Positions 29,201 through 40,761 of a stretch of DNA of 64,000 nucleotides are shown here, one piece after another. The stretch is from Caecitellus pseudoparvulus (lineage: Eukaryota; Bigyra: Bicosoecida), in NCBI GenBank assembly GCA_965644315.1, contig CBFFRQ010000069.1:124001-188000 (forward strand), written 5' to 3'. The position numbers and the translations under genes were made by a program. Within the stretch, counting starts at the first letter, position 1. The number at the start of each line of letters is the position of its first letter. A model generated the notes under the pieces. That model made no database searches. It was not told where the DNA came from and saw only the letters and a list, made by a program, of their open reading frames with translations.

Positions 29201-32200
29201 TGCATGCGCGAATGAAAGCACTTGTGCGCCTTCAGCATGTGGGTGGTATCCCTGACACAGGGGCGCGACATCGGAGAACGTTGCGAGCGTCAGGGAGCGC
29301 GAGAAGCACTTGCCTTGCAAAGCGCCTTTCTGATCTGGCAGCAGGGCAAAGAACCAACCGCGAGGACAAGGGTCATGAACAAGGCGGGAGCAGATGGCAT
29401 GGTGGTACGCAGCGTGCTGCGCGATGCAAGGCACGGCATAAACGTGCCCGAAAGAGTCAAGTGCAGCGCACTTGTTGGTGGTGCCCTGCGGCTTGCCAGA
29501 CAGTGCCCACGGCACGTTGCGGGAGCTGCCATCATCATCAAACTCCCAGGAGTCTAGGTTGGAAAGCTCGTCGTCGGAGGTGCCTGATGGCGCTGAAAGG
29601 CCGATGTACGCAAGTGCAGAAGAGCCTTGGTCTATGGCCAGCCACTTGCCAGCGCGCCAAGCCATGTCAAAGCCGCGAATCGGGGCCAGAGTGCTGCGGT
29701 ACATCCCACACTCAAGCCGGGCTTGATCTGCGCTGTCAATTATCCCGTTGTACCCAGGTACGTTAATCGCGGAGATGCACAGGTCCCCGCTGAGGTGAGA
29801 TCCTGGAACCACATCTTGACAGGACCGTGGGCCTGAGCTCAATAGGTCGCTCAAATCCACTGCTGTGGAGCGTGCCAGCCACTGCATGGCTGTGGGAGGG
29901 TTCACCATGTCCACAGACCGCAAGCTTCCGTCCTCTGCAGATAGCCCGAACACGTCGTAGCCAGCAGGCTGTGGGTCGGGAAAGGCCATAGGCGACGAGT
30001 ACGGGGTGGACTCTTGAGTCGCAGGCATCCACTCAAAGGGGTCACCTACGGACGGAACAAAGGTGCCAAGCTCGAGGCCAGGGGAAGTTGCACGAAGGCG
30101 CGCAAAGCCGAGGAACAGCGTTTCGGTGTGAAGGTGGGGTGGCAAGTACTCGCGTCTGACATACTCAAGCATGCGCTCGCTTATCACCACCCCACGCCCC
30201 AGCCCAAAGTTGGAATCATCGACAAAGGCAGGGTTGCCAGGGCGCCCACCCTGGGGAGAAAAACCGGGACCGTCGAGCTTGTCTTCAACAAGCAAAGTGT
30301 TGGTTGCTACAGGGCTCATAACCTGGTAGCACGCTCCATTGTAATACCAAGTGTCAGGGTCTGAGCAGACGCTCTTGGGTGCAACGGCGCACACAAATGG
30401 CCAAACGGTAGATGATTCTGACCTCAGCTGCAGAACTCCAGAACTACGCTGCACAGCGAGCACATTCGCGGGGGGTGCGGAGGGACAGTGGATGGAGAGC
30501 AGGGAGCAAAGCAGCCTGCGCTCGCCCAAACCCCTCCGCGCAGACATACTAGGCAGAGCACTGGCGAGGGCCGGGAAAGTGCTGGCGGAGACCTCGACTG
30601 CAAGCTGATCCACCTGAAACAAGCCACTGGAGTTCAGGGAGATGCCCACGAGCGCCTCGCTGAACTGGGCCGAGCTGGATGCGCCGAACTCCCAAAGGCC
30701 GCGCATGGCTTCCAGCTCAACGGTTGACTCTGGAATCGCCAAGCCTGAGCCCCCCCATCCACGGCAAATATCCAGAGCCGAATCAGGCGCTGCGACGCTG
30801 GCAACGTCGCTTTGTGTAGAGGCCCGGAGGCACTTGCCCATGATCGGCGTCCACCCAGGAGGGCAGACCCACGGACCCTCCAATGTCAAATGCTGCCAAG
30901 TCTCCATGAAACACAGCGGAAGCGCCAGTGCGCTGCCGTTTCCGGTGCCTTCGCTTGCAAACAACTGGTTCCCATCCCACGAAAGGGGGGAGGTGGGGCT
31001 GCCATTCGTACCCGAATCAACAGAGAACGGGGGCGGCCACATTTTCCCAGAAGACAGCATGTAGTGGTTGCCCTGGACTCGCACAAATCCCACCCACGCA
31101 ACTGGGTTAGGAACAAGTGTCGTCACCTGCAGCATGTGCGTCTGTACAAAGCTGTCCACGCTTGGGTCAGAGCCGAGCGGGAGCAGTTCAGCCCCCACCT
31201 CGGCACACTGAGACACTGCCTGCGCAAAGGTGACAGGTTCCGGAAGCAGACGAATGCACGCCCCCAGCCCACTTGGCTGGTGCCACCCTGGGGCACAGAC
31301 TGGCATGGGCACCGGCACAAGAGCGGGTGGAAGTGTTTGGGTGTCTCTGTGACAAAGGTAAGGCAGGTACTTGTCACACGAGGCCAGTCTTGCCGAGGTC
31401 GCATCAGTTGACATGGCTAGGCAGCCTCCGTCAATTCTGCCTGACCCTGATGCCAGCACAGAGTCTGCCCATGCGCCTGAGAGCTGATGCAGGAAGGGTC
31501 CATGGTCGGCAGCTGCAGCACCCTTGACTGTCCATGAAGCGGGGCTGGTTGTGTTCACGCGCTCCAAGGCAGCCCTGACCCCGGTCCAGACTTCAGGAGC
31601 GGTGCTGTTCTTCAACAAGCTGTGCACTTCCGAATTCGTCAACGAGTCCATGAAGGACAGCACCATCCCCTGCTCTTCACATGTGCGGCGGGCGCTGTCC
31701 CATGACGCAGGCTCCTCACTAAACACGTACTCCATGTAGCCACTGACAGCGGCCGTGTGGTGCATCTGGCACACCGGCCGCACGGGGGCTTCGCAGTCTG
31801 TGCAGGGCGTGGAGGAGCGGCGGTGAGGCGGAGGGTGGAAGGCAAAGCTGCCGTATCACCGACGTACGCCGTTGAACAATCACCCCACCAAGCAAAGCAA
31901 AGCACTGGTGGTGCGAAGACGGGTCGTAGTGCGACAAGTTTAACGCTGCAGTGTCGACCAAGTGCCCAGTTTGCCACCGCGGGGCGCTCGCTGCGATGGT
32001 GACGTGGGGAAGCCGTGCGGTGTCAGGCACCAGGCCAGCAGCGTCGCCCGGTGCAACGCACCACGTTGGTCACCGGAAATGCCGATGGCATACATGTCTG
32101 TGGAGACCAGTCCCAGGTGCTCATAAAGCGCCTGCACGTCGTCCGAGGTCAAGGGCGCCGCGAGGGAAACGACGCGTGAATCCACGGCAGCACACATGCT

Positions 32201-32433
32201 GAAAGGACTGCTTGGTTCTGACAGATCTACAAAGAAGCAACGAGATCCCAACTTGACCCAGTCAGAGGGGCACCCTGAAGCCCTGCCTTGCGCTGCTGCG
32301 CCCCCCGCCAGCAGGGCGAGCGCCAACGCGATTCGCTGTGCGGGACGGGCGGCTGGTGTGAGGAGGGCTGGCGGAATGCCGCGCTCTCGTGCAGCCCACG
32401 CACCGCAGCGCAACAGCGCAATGCACATGGCAT
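26246..32433 (-). CDS. Large type I membrane receptor with C-type-lectin-like modules and Ser/Thr stalk (copy 1)
   Basis: Four exons: 32433-32404, 32335-32062, 31990-31889, 31797-26246; introns of 68, 71 and 91 nt; 1985 residues. Exon 1 gives ten codons (MPCALRCCAA) and, with the start of exon 2, a signal peptide. Residues about 31-1060 contain about seven CTL-like modules, recognisable by C-P-x-G/D-W openings (CPSDWVKLGSRC, CAPGWHQ, CPPGWTPIMGKC, CPRGWFF) and closing C pairs such as QCFALLDC and VCEMP. Residues about 1078-1298 are a Ser/Thr/Ala/Pro stalk, probably heavily O-glycosylated. A juxtamembrane region follows, then one membrane span (about 1554-1580) and a roughly 405-residue cytoplasmic tail. 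The classic calcium-binding EPN/WND triplets are not evident, so carbohydrate binding is uncertain. Likely surface recognition or adhesion. Tandem paralogue of the next gene. Confidence 0.82.
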
Positions 32434-32984
32434 GCTTGTGGGTGGTGCTTGGGTAGCCTCACCCCCTTCAGCGAATACTGTGGGGCTGCGCGCCTGAGAG
32501 GGCGGTCTCCCTGTGGTCTGCAAAAACGGCGAGGGGGCAGGTACTTCAGCAGCTGAAAGTGCGCGGTGGAGGGCTACGCGACGCTGTAATCGGCAAAGAC
32601 GACGCACACACTCTTAGAGACTGGCCCAGCATGCAGGGGCCCCTGCCTTGGATCGCTGAGAGAACTCAGGAGAGCTGAGTGGAGCCTCGCCGCAGCGACG
32701 TGCCGCTGGCGATGGGAGCACTTCGCCTGCACACTGCACCGCGTGTTCAGCAGCATCTGCGAAATGTGGTCTAACGCCACGCTATTTTGCAACACGGAGG
32801 TCACAGGCAGGTCCGGTGCTTGAGTTTTGTCGGCTGTCCCCGTGCAGCAGTGAGGCCAAGGCGTGGTGAGGCTGGCTCAGCTGATCCGCCAAGTGTCATG
32901 TCAAGAGTTGTATTACTCACGCAAACGTGTAGGAATGAAAATGAGACAGAATCACTCTAATGGGAGGAGGGATCGCGGTGGAGC
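32434..32984. other. Spacer between the two lectin-module receptor genes
   Basis: 551 bases containing the promoter of copy 1 and the 3' UTR of copy 2 (both genes run on the minus strand). It holds no convincing ORF. I see no repeat shared with the flank of copy 2, although a dot-plot would be needed to be sure. Confidence 0.4.
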
Positions 32985-35900
32985 CTATGCGCTCGTGCTG
33001 CTCCCGCTGGCAAGCGAGCTAGCTTGGCTGCTGGGCATGAGATCCCCCTCCTCAACGTGGCACCCTTTGGACCTGCCACTGTTCACAGCGGGCAGCCCGC
33101 TGCCACCCTCCCACGTGCTCAGGTTTGGCGCCCTTGAGAGGGTGACGGGTCGTGCAGGTGATGCCTGGAGCGGCACCTGCAAGGATGCCTCTCGTGGAGG
33201 CATGACGCTGGCAGAGGTCGCCTGCGCCTTGCCAGACACCGCAGACATGCCTGAGATGTCTGACGGGATGCCCATGGTGTAGCCTTCATGGCGCAGCAAC
33301 ATGTGGGTCAAGGCGCGGCCAGAGGAGGGGCGGCCCAGACCGCTGGCCAAGAACTCAGCCTCCTCTGCCTCAGACGTGGTCGTGCGCGCCGCCATACGGG
33401 TTGGCAGCTTTGGAGACAGCGGCTGCAGCCGCACAGGCTGACCTGACGGTAGAGCCATGGGAGTTGCTGCCCGGATGCGTATGGCCTTCCCCTGCAAGGA
33501 CGGGTGGTTCAAAAGGCCGAGCGGGTTCCCCGCTTGCCCCAGCCCCAGTCCCTCCCTGGATTCATCCTCTGTTGACAAGTCAGTGCAGCCACAGGGCTGG
33601 CTGCCTTCCGCAGTTCCAGACGCGTGCTGACGCTGTTTCAAGCAGCCGTGGCTGATTGGAGAAGCCACGAAGAACTGGGACTCGCCCATGTTGAGCGCCT
33701 GCAGCGGGAGGCCGCCGCCTAGACTTGTTGGCGTGTGGCACAGCGTGATGCAGTCCTCCGCATCGTCAACCATACCTCCAGCTGTGGCTTGTACAGATGC
33801 CTGCTTGCTGGTGCTGCTCGCTGCGGTTTGCTTGCGGCCGGAGGTGGAAACCTCCTTCTCGAATTCATCGTCCTCCACAGACTGGTGGTACGCTCGATAC
33901 ACAAAGCAGCCCAGCACCAGCGCCAGCGGTGCAACGAGAGCAAACAGAGCCACCTGGGACGCGTCATCAGTTGAGCTTGCTCCTTGGCTCCCACTCCCGT
34001 CCAGGCGCTGGGAAGCAGCACTGTCCAGGCCACCACTTGCAGCATCAGCGGACACTGTCACGGGAGAGGAGCCCTCTGCACCCGTCCCTTCCAAGGTTGT
34101 TGTCACAGTGCTTGGGGCAACCATGCAGTCGTCCGCCTCACTGCCTTCCTCGTGTGCCTCACACACATGCCAGCTGGCAGCGATGCCGAAGCCTGCGACC
34201 ATGCTGGACTGCACAGCATCCTCCAAGCTCTGAGGCCCCTGTGTCGTGGGCAGGGACTGGTTGAATGCCATGAGCATGGACGCTGCTGCGAGCAGCACTT
34301 GGCCTGAGCCCCCTGCTTCTTGTAGCTGTCGACCAGCAGGAGCTTGGGTGTTGACCAGAAGGGTCACGGACACAGGCATGTACTGCTGCGCCCCGGAGCC
34401 TGACAAGGCTGCGCTTCCAGCGACCGCAATCAACTCAGCTGAGCCCCACCTTGGTCCAAGAAATCCACCTATCACCCAAGCACGCCGCAACGCCAGCAAT
34501 GGCAAGGACAGACGATCTGCCTCCGCTTGCGTAGGCGTCGTCAAGCCCTCCACAGCCGCCACCAAACCTTCCAGGCGGGCCTTGAGAATCGCTCCGAGCG
34601 AGGCTGTGAGCGCTCGCTGGAGTTGGGTAGCTTCCTCGCCACTGGCGCCTGCCGCGATGGGCAAGAGCAGGCTTGTTGATACACGGATCCGCTGAGGTCC
34701 CGGAGAGGAGGCCGGTGGAAGAGCTGCAACCAGAACAGAAGGCAGTGGAGAAGCAGATGTAGACGCAAGGACTGATTGTGTGGGTATCGCTGTCAAAGTT
34801 GCAGTGGCGCTGCTGGTGGGGCGGGAGGTGGGCTCAGCAGACGGAGATGCTTCACTGATCGCAGATTCCGAAGCAGAGGGAGATACGGAGACACTTGCTG
34901 CAGACTGTGGTTCTGAAGACATGGACGGTGATTCCTGTGCTGACTGCAATGGTAGCAGTGACGTCGAGGGCTCCTGAGTGGCTGCCGAAGTTGGGGGCAC
35001 GAAGCTTGAAGGACTGGAGGAAATGCTGGCATTTGATTGGGAGCTTGAACTGGAAGGAGTTCCCGAACTGGTTGCTGAGGCCGATGCAGAGCGTGAAGGA
35101 GTGGTGGATGGCTGCCCGGAGCTTGACGCGGAAGCTGACGCTGAGGCTGACGCTGACGCTGACGCTGACGCTGAAACTGACGCTGAAGCTGAGCCAGTGC
35201 TCGAGGGAGTTGGCGAGGAAGTGGCTGATGGTGAGTGGGTGGGCGTGGCCTGCGCTGAGCTTGAAGGGTCCTGCGTGGCAGACACTGAGGGGGACTGAGA
35301 CGCAGAGGGTGTCACAGACGGCGTGGTGGACGGCGAGGGGCTAGCGGAAGGAGAAGTAAGTGGCGGGTAGAAGACCTGCCGCCAATGCTTCCTGAGGGCG
35401 AAATCGGCAACATTGCTTGGCAGTCGGTTTGACGCAGCTGCTCCGAACGGCCTCATAGCACACACGTAAGGAAGGCTCAGCCCGCATGCCTGGGCTTCAA
35501 TGCTTCCCTCGCCGTCAGGTCCTTGGGCAGTGACGCCATGGCAGTCCTCGCTGTAGCTGCCGGCCCATGCAAACTGGCCATACCTGGCCCCGAGTAGCTC
35601 GACGATTGCGTCCGCGTGGGCAGCGGTGGCGGCTTTGAAGAGCTGGGAGCCATGATCAGGTGCCAGGGACCGGCAGTTGGTCACTGCATCTTCAAATGTG
35701 TCATCTTCCGACGAGGCTACCAAGCACAACCCAGGCTGGCCGTCCACACCAGTAAGCCTGACGTACGTAGTGAATCCGGGGCACGGGTCGAACAGTGGCC
35801 GCTCACACAGTGCACCGTGCAGCTGCTCCCCGCTATGGCCGGACTCGATGCCACCCTCCCCGCGCAGCAGCACAGCATCTGTACCAGCGACAGGGTTACC

Positions 35901-38778
35901 GGCTCTCCAAAACAACTGCGTTGGGCTGCTGCCATCTGGAAGCTTCCACTGTGTGGGGACAGAGGAAACCTGGCTCTCCGCAATGCCCTCCACGAAAACA
36001 GCATCCACGCCATCCGTGTTCAGGAGGGCCACAGAGGCTCTCATGGTGGCTGAGAAGCCACTTAAAATCGCCAACATGCTCCCTGCTCGAAGGCACGCAG
36101 CTCGAGCTGAATGGACTGTGCTGCCACTCGACGCAGACATGGTCACAGAAGAGGAACTGCCGGGGAGCAGAAAGTGCAAGCACTTGCCAGCTACAATGAA
36201 GGCTTCCGGAATTCCCCCACATACGCTGCTTGAGTAGTCACCGGAATTTACAGCGAAGGCTGCCGCTTCAAGGAACCCGCGGACTTGATCCGGGATGGCA
36301 GCCACCGAGTGTGCAGCTGGGTTCGCAGCGCCCGGCCCCAGAGCCAAGACCGAGAAGTTGGCATTCTCGAGGGCCAGAAAGTTTGGGGGCGACCAAGGCA
36401 AGCCTTCCCCGCCCTGTGACCACATCCACTCTGAATCATAAGCAGAGGGGTCCAAACTCAGCGTACTGGCGTCCCGTGCCAGGTCTGAGTCCTGCCCCCT
36501 CTGCACTGCTCCGAGCATAACGTAGCTCCCACTGCTCGAGAAAGAAGGTAAGTATGTGTCAAGCACAGACAGCGAAAATGAGCTGGCCAAGCTTTCGCCG
36601 CGATCTGACAGGACGGGAGCGCCGCTCAGCAGCATGGACGGCCACGTGGCTGAGCCCGCTGGCTCCGAAGTCGGCCCGACGAGAAGATCGGACTTGGCCA
36701 GGGACCCCGACAGCATGTAGCAGGCTCCTTCGTGGTACGAAAATGGCGAAGGGCACATGTTGGCGGGGTCGATCTCACAAGCAAACTGAGCTTCGGTTGT
36801 CAGGTCCACCGCCTGCCACTCGCCACCACCACCTGTCCCAATAACAACAGCAGAAGTGGCGTAGCTCAGCCGCCGACGGATGGCGTAGCTGTCAGGCAGC
36901 ACGTACTTCAGCAGAGAGCCAGAACTGGGCGGTTCCACTTGCATGGCGTTGCTACCCATGGTGTACCACATGTTGTCCTGCTCCTCCACGCCGATGTGCA
37001 TGAGCTCGTGTGGAGTGAGGGCGGCAGCGGCGAGACCAAAAATCATGGTGCTGTCAAAGTCAGAAGTGGGCGAAGCCAGGCCTGTGCCTCCCCATGCTTC
37101 GCACAATTGAAACGCTCGGGTGCGGTCGACGCTAGGCATGGGCTCGTCTTGGCTGCTGACTCGAACGCACTTGCCCATCGCCGGGAGCCACCCCGGCGGA
37201 CAGTCGCCCATGCCTTCCAGCGCGTATGCAGTACCCGCAGGCTGCTGACACAAAGCTGGTGCGAGGGCAGAAGCGTCGAAAAGCTCCACACCCCCAAACA
37301 CCGTCGTACCAGACTGGGTATTGAGCAGCAGCGCGAGGTTTGTGTCTGAAGAGTAGGCATTGACGGCGTGCGGCAGGCTAACTGCCTGCCCGGAGACAGA
37401 GCTCAGCACAGAGCTGTCGCTCATCACTGCCCCAGTCCACAGTGATGGGACGGGGTCTGCATCAGACCTCTGCAGGAAGTGGTCCAGTACCCACGCGTGT
37501 ACCGAGGCACTTGCCCAGGGTTCGTACAGCTGCCCACCAGCCGCTGCACAGTGGCCGACGGCTTCATGCCACTTGAACATCGCAGGAAGCATGCGCAGGC
37601 AGGTGCCCTCACTTCCTCCAGGGCGCACCCAGCCAACTTGACACGGGGGTGGAGCGAGCGGCAGCAATACGTGCGGGGAAGGGTTCACACGCCGGATGCA
37701 GAAGCCTTGCAGTGTCTGGTGGCAAGAGAGAAAGTGAACCAGGTTCTGTTGCCGATCAAATACCATGCAGGGGCCAGATGCAATGGATGCTCCAGTGAGG
37801 TGCTGGTTGATTACGGACACGTTTCCGTCAAGTGTGACACCGCCGCCAGTAGTGGACACGGCAGCAATCCACAAAACGGACTTGTAATACCGGGAGGCAG
37901 CTTGGGTGCTGGTCCAGACGTAGTCCGTGCCAGGAGGTGCTGTGGTGTCCAATAAACCAGGGGGCACTTGCAGCAGTTCCTCAAGGTTGGGCAGCTCTGC
38001 CCCGGCCAGTCGGCACCGTGCATGGGCTGTTGCTTGAGCGACGGCGCCAGGGAGAGGGAGATACTCCACGCTGCCCTGCACCACAACGTGGGCATCAACC
38101 TCACACACTGAAGTTGCCCAAGTGGCACAATCTGCGAGGCACAGGTGGGCGGAGAGCGTGGAGTCGCCAGCAGTTGAAATTGAAACCAGGGTTGCCCGCA
38201 CTCACCGACTTGCGCCAATCGCATCGCGTGCAGAGCGAAGCACAGTTGGGACGAGGAGTAATCCACAGAGCCCAGTCCTAACTCTGCTGTATCCACGGGG
38301 TGCTCAGTGGTCCACCTCAAGGCGCGGGCTGCGAGTTAATGCGGCGGACCGCAGTGAACCTCGTTCGTGATGTGTGCCAGAGGTCGAGGTGCACAGGGCT
38401 GTCAGCAACGCACCTCTGCTGTCGAAAAACACGCCAATTGCAAAGACACGAGTTGAGCTTAGGTTATAGTGGTTGTAGAGTGCCTCCACTTCCCAATTGG
38501 ACAGCAAGGTAGCGAGGCGCACCGAGCGAGAATCTGGCGCTGCACACGGAGTGCTGCCTTGCATGCCCGGAGCGGATTGGTCCACGAAGAGGCACCGAGA
38601 TCCAACGGCAAGCCATCCTTCTGGACAGTTAGTGAACTCCTCGGCAGCTCGCGTGGGTATCCCGCTCAGCACGGCAGCCTGCGAGAGGGCGAGCGAGCCA
38701 GCGCGGTGCGAAAGCACAGTGCTGTGCCTGCGTGCACCGCTCACGCACCAGCAGCAGGACGATGGCGAGCTTTCTCAT
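32985..38778 (-). CDS. Large type I membrane receptor with C-type-lectin-like modules and Ser/Thr stalk (copy 2)
   Basis: Four exons: 38778-38749, 38678-38414, 38328-38206, 38131-32985; introns of 70, 85 and 74 nt; 1854 residues. Exon 1 is again exactly ten codons (MRKLAIVLLL) and with exon 2 gives a clear signal peptide ending near RA. The intron positions and phases (0, 1, 1) equal those of copy 1, and module order matches: CPEGWLAVGSRC, the exon 3-4 join QLCFALHAMRLAQVDC, CQVGWVRPGG, CPPGWLPAMGKC, CPSPFSYHEGAC, then a last module ending YVCAM. Residues about 1061-1284 are a Ser/Ala/Thr/Pro stalk, about 1532-1556 the membrane span, and the rest a tail of about 300 residues. Ligand unknown. 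Tail sequence has diverged strongly from copy 1, suggesting different signalling partners. Confidence 0.82.
35124..35190 (-). repeat. Hexanucleotide microsatellite encoding Ser-Ala repeats
   Basis: A run of GACGCT units on the plus strand with a few substitutions; on the coding strand it gives alternating Ser-Ala in the stalk of receptor copy 2. Such a run is prone to length change, which would alter stalk length without shifting frame. Confidence 0.85.
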
Positions 38779-39322
38779 CCCACGTGTGTGCCTATGGGCT
38801 TGGCTCTTGTTCCAGCAGGCTGTGGGCGCCGGCCTGGAATTGGGCAGTGGCCTGTGAGGGTGGTGGTGTGGGGGGTGACGGCTCGCACCCCGCAGCGTCA
38901 CGCCAACCATGGGGACTGACGCAGCAGGCCGCTGCTCTGCACCCAGCGAGTGTCAGCAGGAAATCGCACGCTGGCTTCAAGAGGCTGTGTGACATGGAGC
39001 TTGAGTCTGCACTCACAGTCACAGAGTTGGGCAACGGTGGGACTTTCAGAAACGCCCGGCGAGGCGGCCCGGCCCCACTTGGTCTGGGCCACCCAGGAAA
39101 GCGAGGAGAGACTCAAGGGCAAGAGACAGTGAAACCGAGCGCCACAAACTTCATCTACTCGTGAATGAGGTCCGGATCTCTGCACGTATTTTCCTCATTT
39201 TGGCTCAGCGAGCAGAATGGCTGCACAGCTGTGGCCTTCCCTCGCACAGCGAACGTGCCCAGTGTGAGCTGTGCCCTTCGCAGAGCGCTTTAGGGCCGAA
39301 GCACTCACTGTTGTCTGCTGCT
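38779..39322. promoter_or_regulatory. Divergent promoter region (receptor copy 2 and ZNHIT2)
   Basis: 544 bases between divergent ATGs. A frame open from about 39161 runs in phase into ZNHIT2 exon 1 and could encode extra N-terminal residues including a CELC pair, but it has no ATG in a better context and no conservation I can see. Nothing else recognised. Confidence 0.4.
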
Positions 39323-40521
39323 ATGCACAGATGTGCCATATCAGCGCCTAAATACACTTGTCCACGTTGCAGCACGCCGTACTGCAGCGTGGCCTGCTTC
39401 CAAGTGAGTAGCACGTTTCAGCTACGTTTCAGTCGCCAAGCACACGCTTGCCTCACCGTACGGCCTTCTTGCAGAAACACAGCAGCGCATGCACCGAGGC
39501 TTTTGCCAAGGATCATGTCTCAGCTATGACACGGGTGCTAGCACCAGCGGACGGTCAGCGCGGGGCCACGGAAGCAGCGCTGGTTCGCACGCATGAAGCA
39601 GAAGCTGGGGCTGAGCAGATGCAAGAAGCTCTTGACAGAGACACGGCCGTGCCGCAAGAGCACGTGTACCGCATCGCGGAGGCATTAGCTGCCGGAAGGG
39701 ATGTGTCTTCGCTGCTTACGCCGGAAGTGGAGCGTGCCATCGACAAGGCGGCCGCTCGGGGGCAGCTCAGTGACGCTGTGGCAGGGTGGCAGCCATGGTG
39801 GCTGCGAGCAGGCATCTCTGAGGAGGGTGGCAGCAACTCAGAGCCTGCGCGTGTACTTCCAGGCCCAAGCGAGCCCTCCGATGAGCTGGCGGCCGAGGAA
39901 GTCGCCCATGCCCGCCTCATCTCAGCGGTGCAGGGTGCAGAGAGTGCAGTCGACATCGTGCAGCCCCCTCAGTGGGAAGCCAGTCGGGCCAGCAGCCAGT
40001 CGCTCGTTGACCTCCTGGGCCCCGGAAAGACCCCTCACCCGTCAGTTGCGCTGCAGGTGGTGCAATTAGTGCTTGCTTACGCATACACTCTGCGCCAGTG
40101 GCATGGGGAGGTCCCTGCCAACGAGGCGGCCTCGGCTCTCCTTACGCTGGCGCCTTGTCTTTGGGATGCTGGTGCAGCACCCAGCAGTGTGCAGGCAGCC
40201 GTGCAGGAGCTGGCCTTGGCCGTGGTGGGGCGGGGGCACGCTACAGACGTTGAAACGCGCAGAGCCCTGTGTGGTGTGGCGCTGGAGGATGCGCAGGCAT
40301 TGCTGGGCTCCGCCCGCAAGGCAGGGCGTGTGGTGGCACATGTACAGCTGTGGCTGAAGGAGGCGATGGACAGCCTGCCCCTGGACAAGGCGGCCAGGCG
40401 CCGTGTAAAGGCGGGTCAGCGCAAGGCCATCTTCCTCCTGGCATGGGTAGTGCACATGGAGGGCAGCGAAAGGTTCAGGCAGTTGTCCATGGCATGTGAG
40501 CTGGTGCGGCAGCCCCCCTAG
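39323..40521 (+). CDS. ZNHIT2: HIT-type zinc-finger protein ZNHIT2
   Basis: Two exons, 39323-39403 and 39475-40521, with a 71-nt intron (GTGAGT donor, TTGCAG acceptor) placed inside the zinc finger; 375 residues. The finger reads KYTCPRCSTPYCSVAC, then after the splice KHSSAC, matching the HIT pattern. Two further ZNHIT2 hallmarks are present: WQPWWLRAG (about 39790-39815), like the PWxPWW block of the family, and LVLAYAYTLRQWHG (about 40066-40107), plus KAIFLLAW near the C-terminus. ZNHIT2 works with the R2TP chaperone complex in assembling U5 snRNP and other large complexes (family knowledge). Oddity: the first cysteine pair of the finger appears as C-A-I-S, one ligand short, unless the true start is upstream. 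ATG at 39323 is the nearest in-frame start. Confidence 0.85.
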
Positions 40522-40761
40522 CCCGGGCACGCCTGAACAGCGTCCCACCCGCCACCTGAGTGCCGAAGTGGTTCTGCACAGCCCCCCCCGCCCATGCCGT
40601 GCACAGGGGCCAGGCAGGTAACACTCCCAGAAGATGTGCGAGGGTGACCCACGCATCACTTTTAATTAACTCCCACCAACCATTCCCCAGCTGCCTCGCT
40701 CCACTGCGTCTGTGCGTCCTCTGCAGCGCTTGCAGCATCGTCTCCGATTTCCGCACCAACC

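Noticed and set aside
31784-32428. Receptor copy 1 starting at ATG 32428 with a single unspliced leader
   Set aside because: It gives a long non-signal-like leader. Splicing from ATG 32433 with a 68-nt intron gives a ten-codon exon 1 and signal peptide exactly parallel to copy 2.
39161-39322. N-terminal extension of ZNHIT2
   Set aside because: Frame is open but lacks a credible ATG and family similarity; left as an alternative noted in the gene entry.
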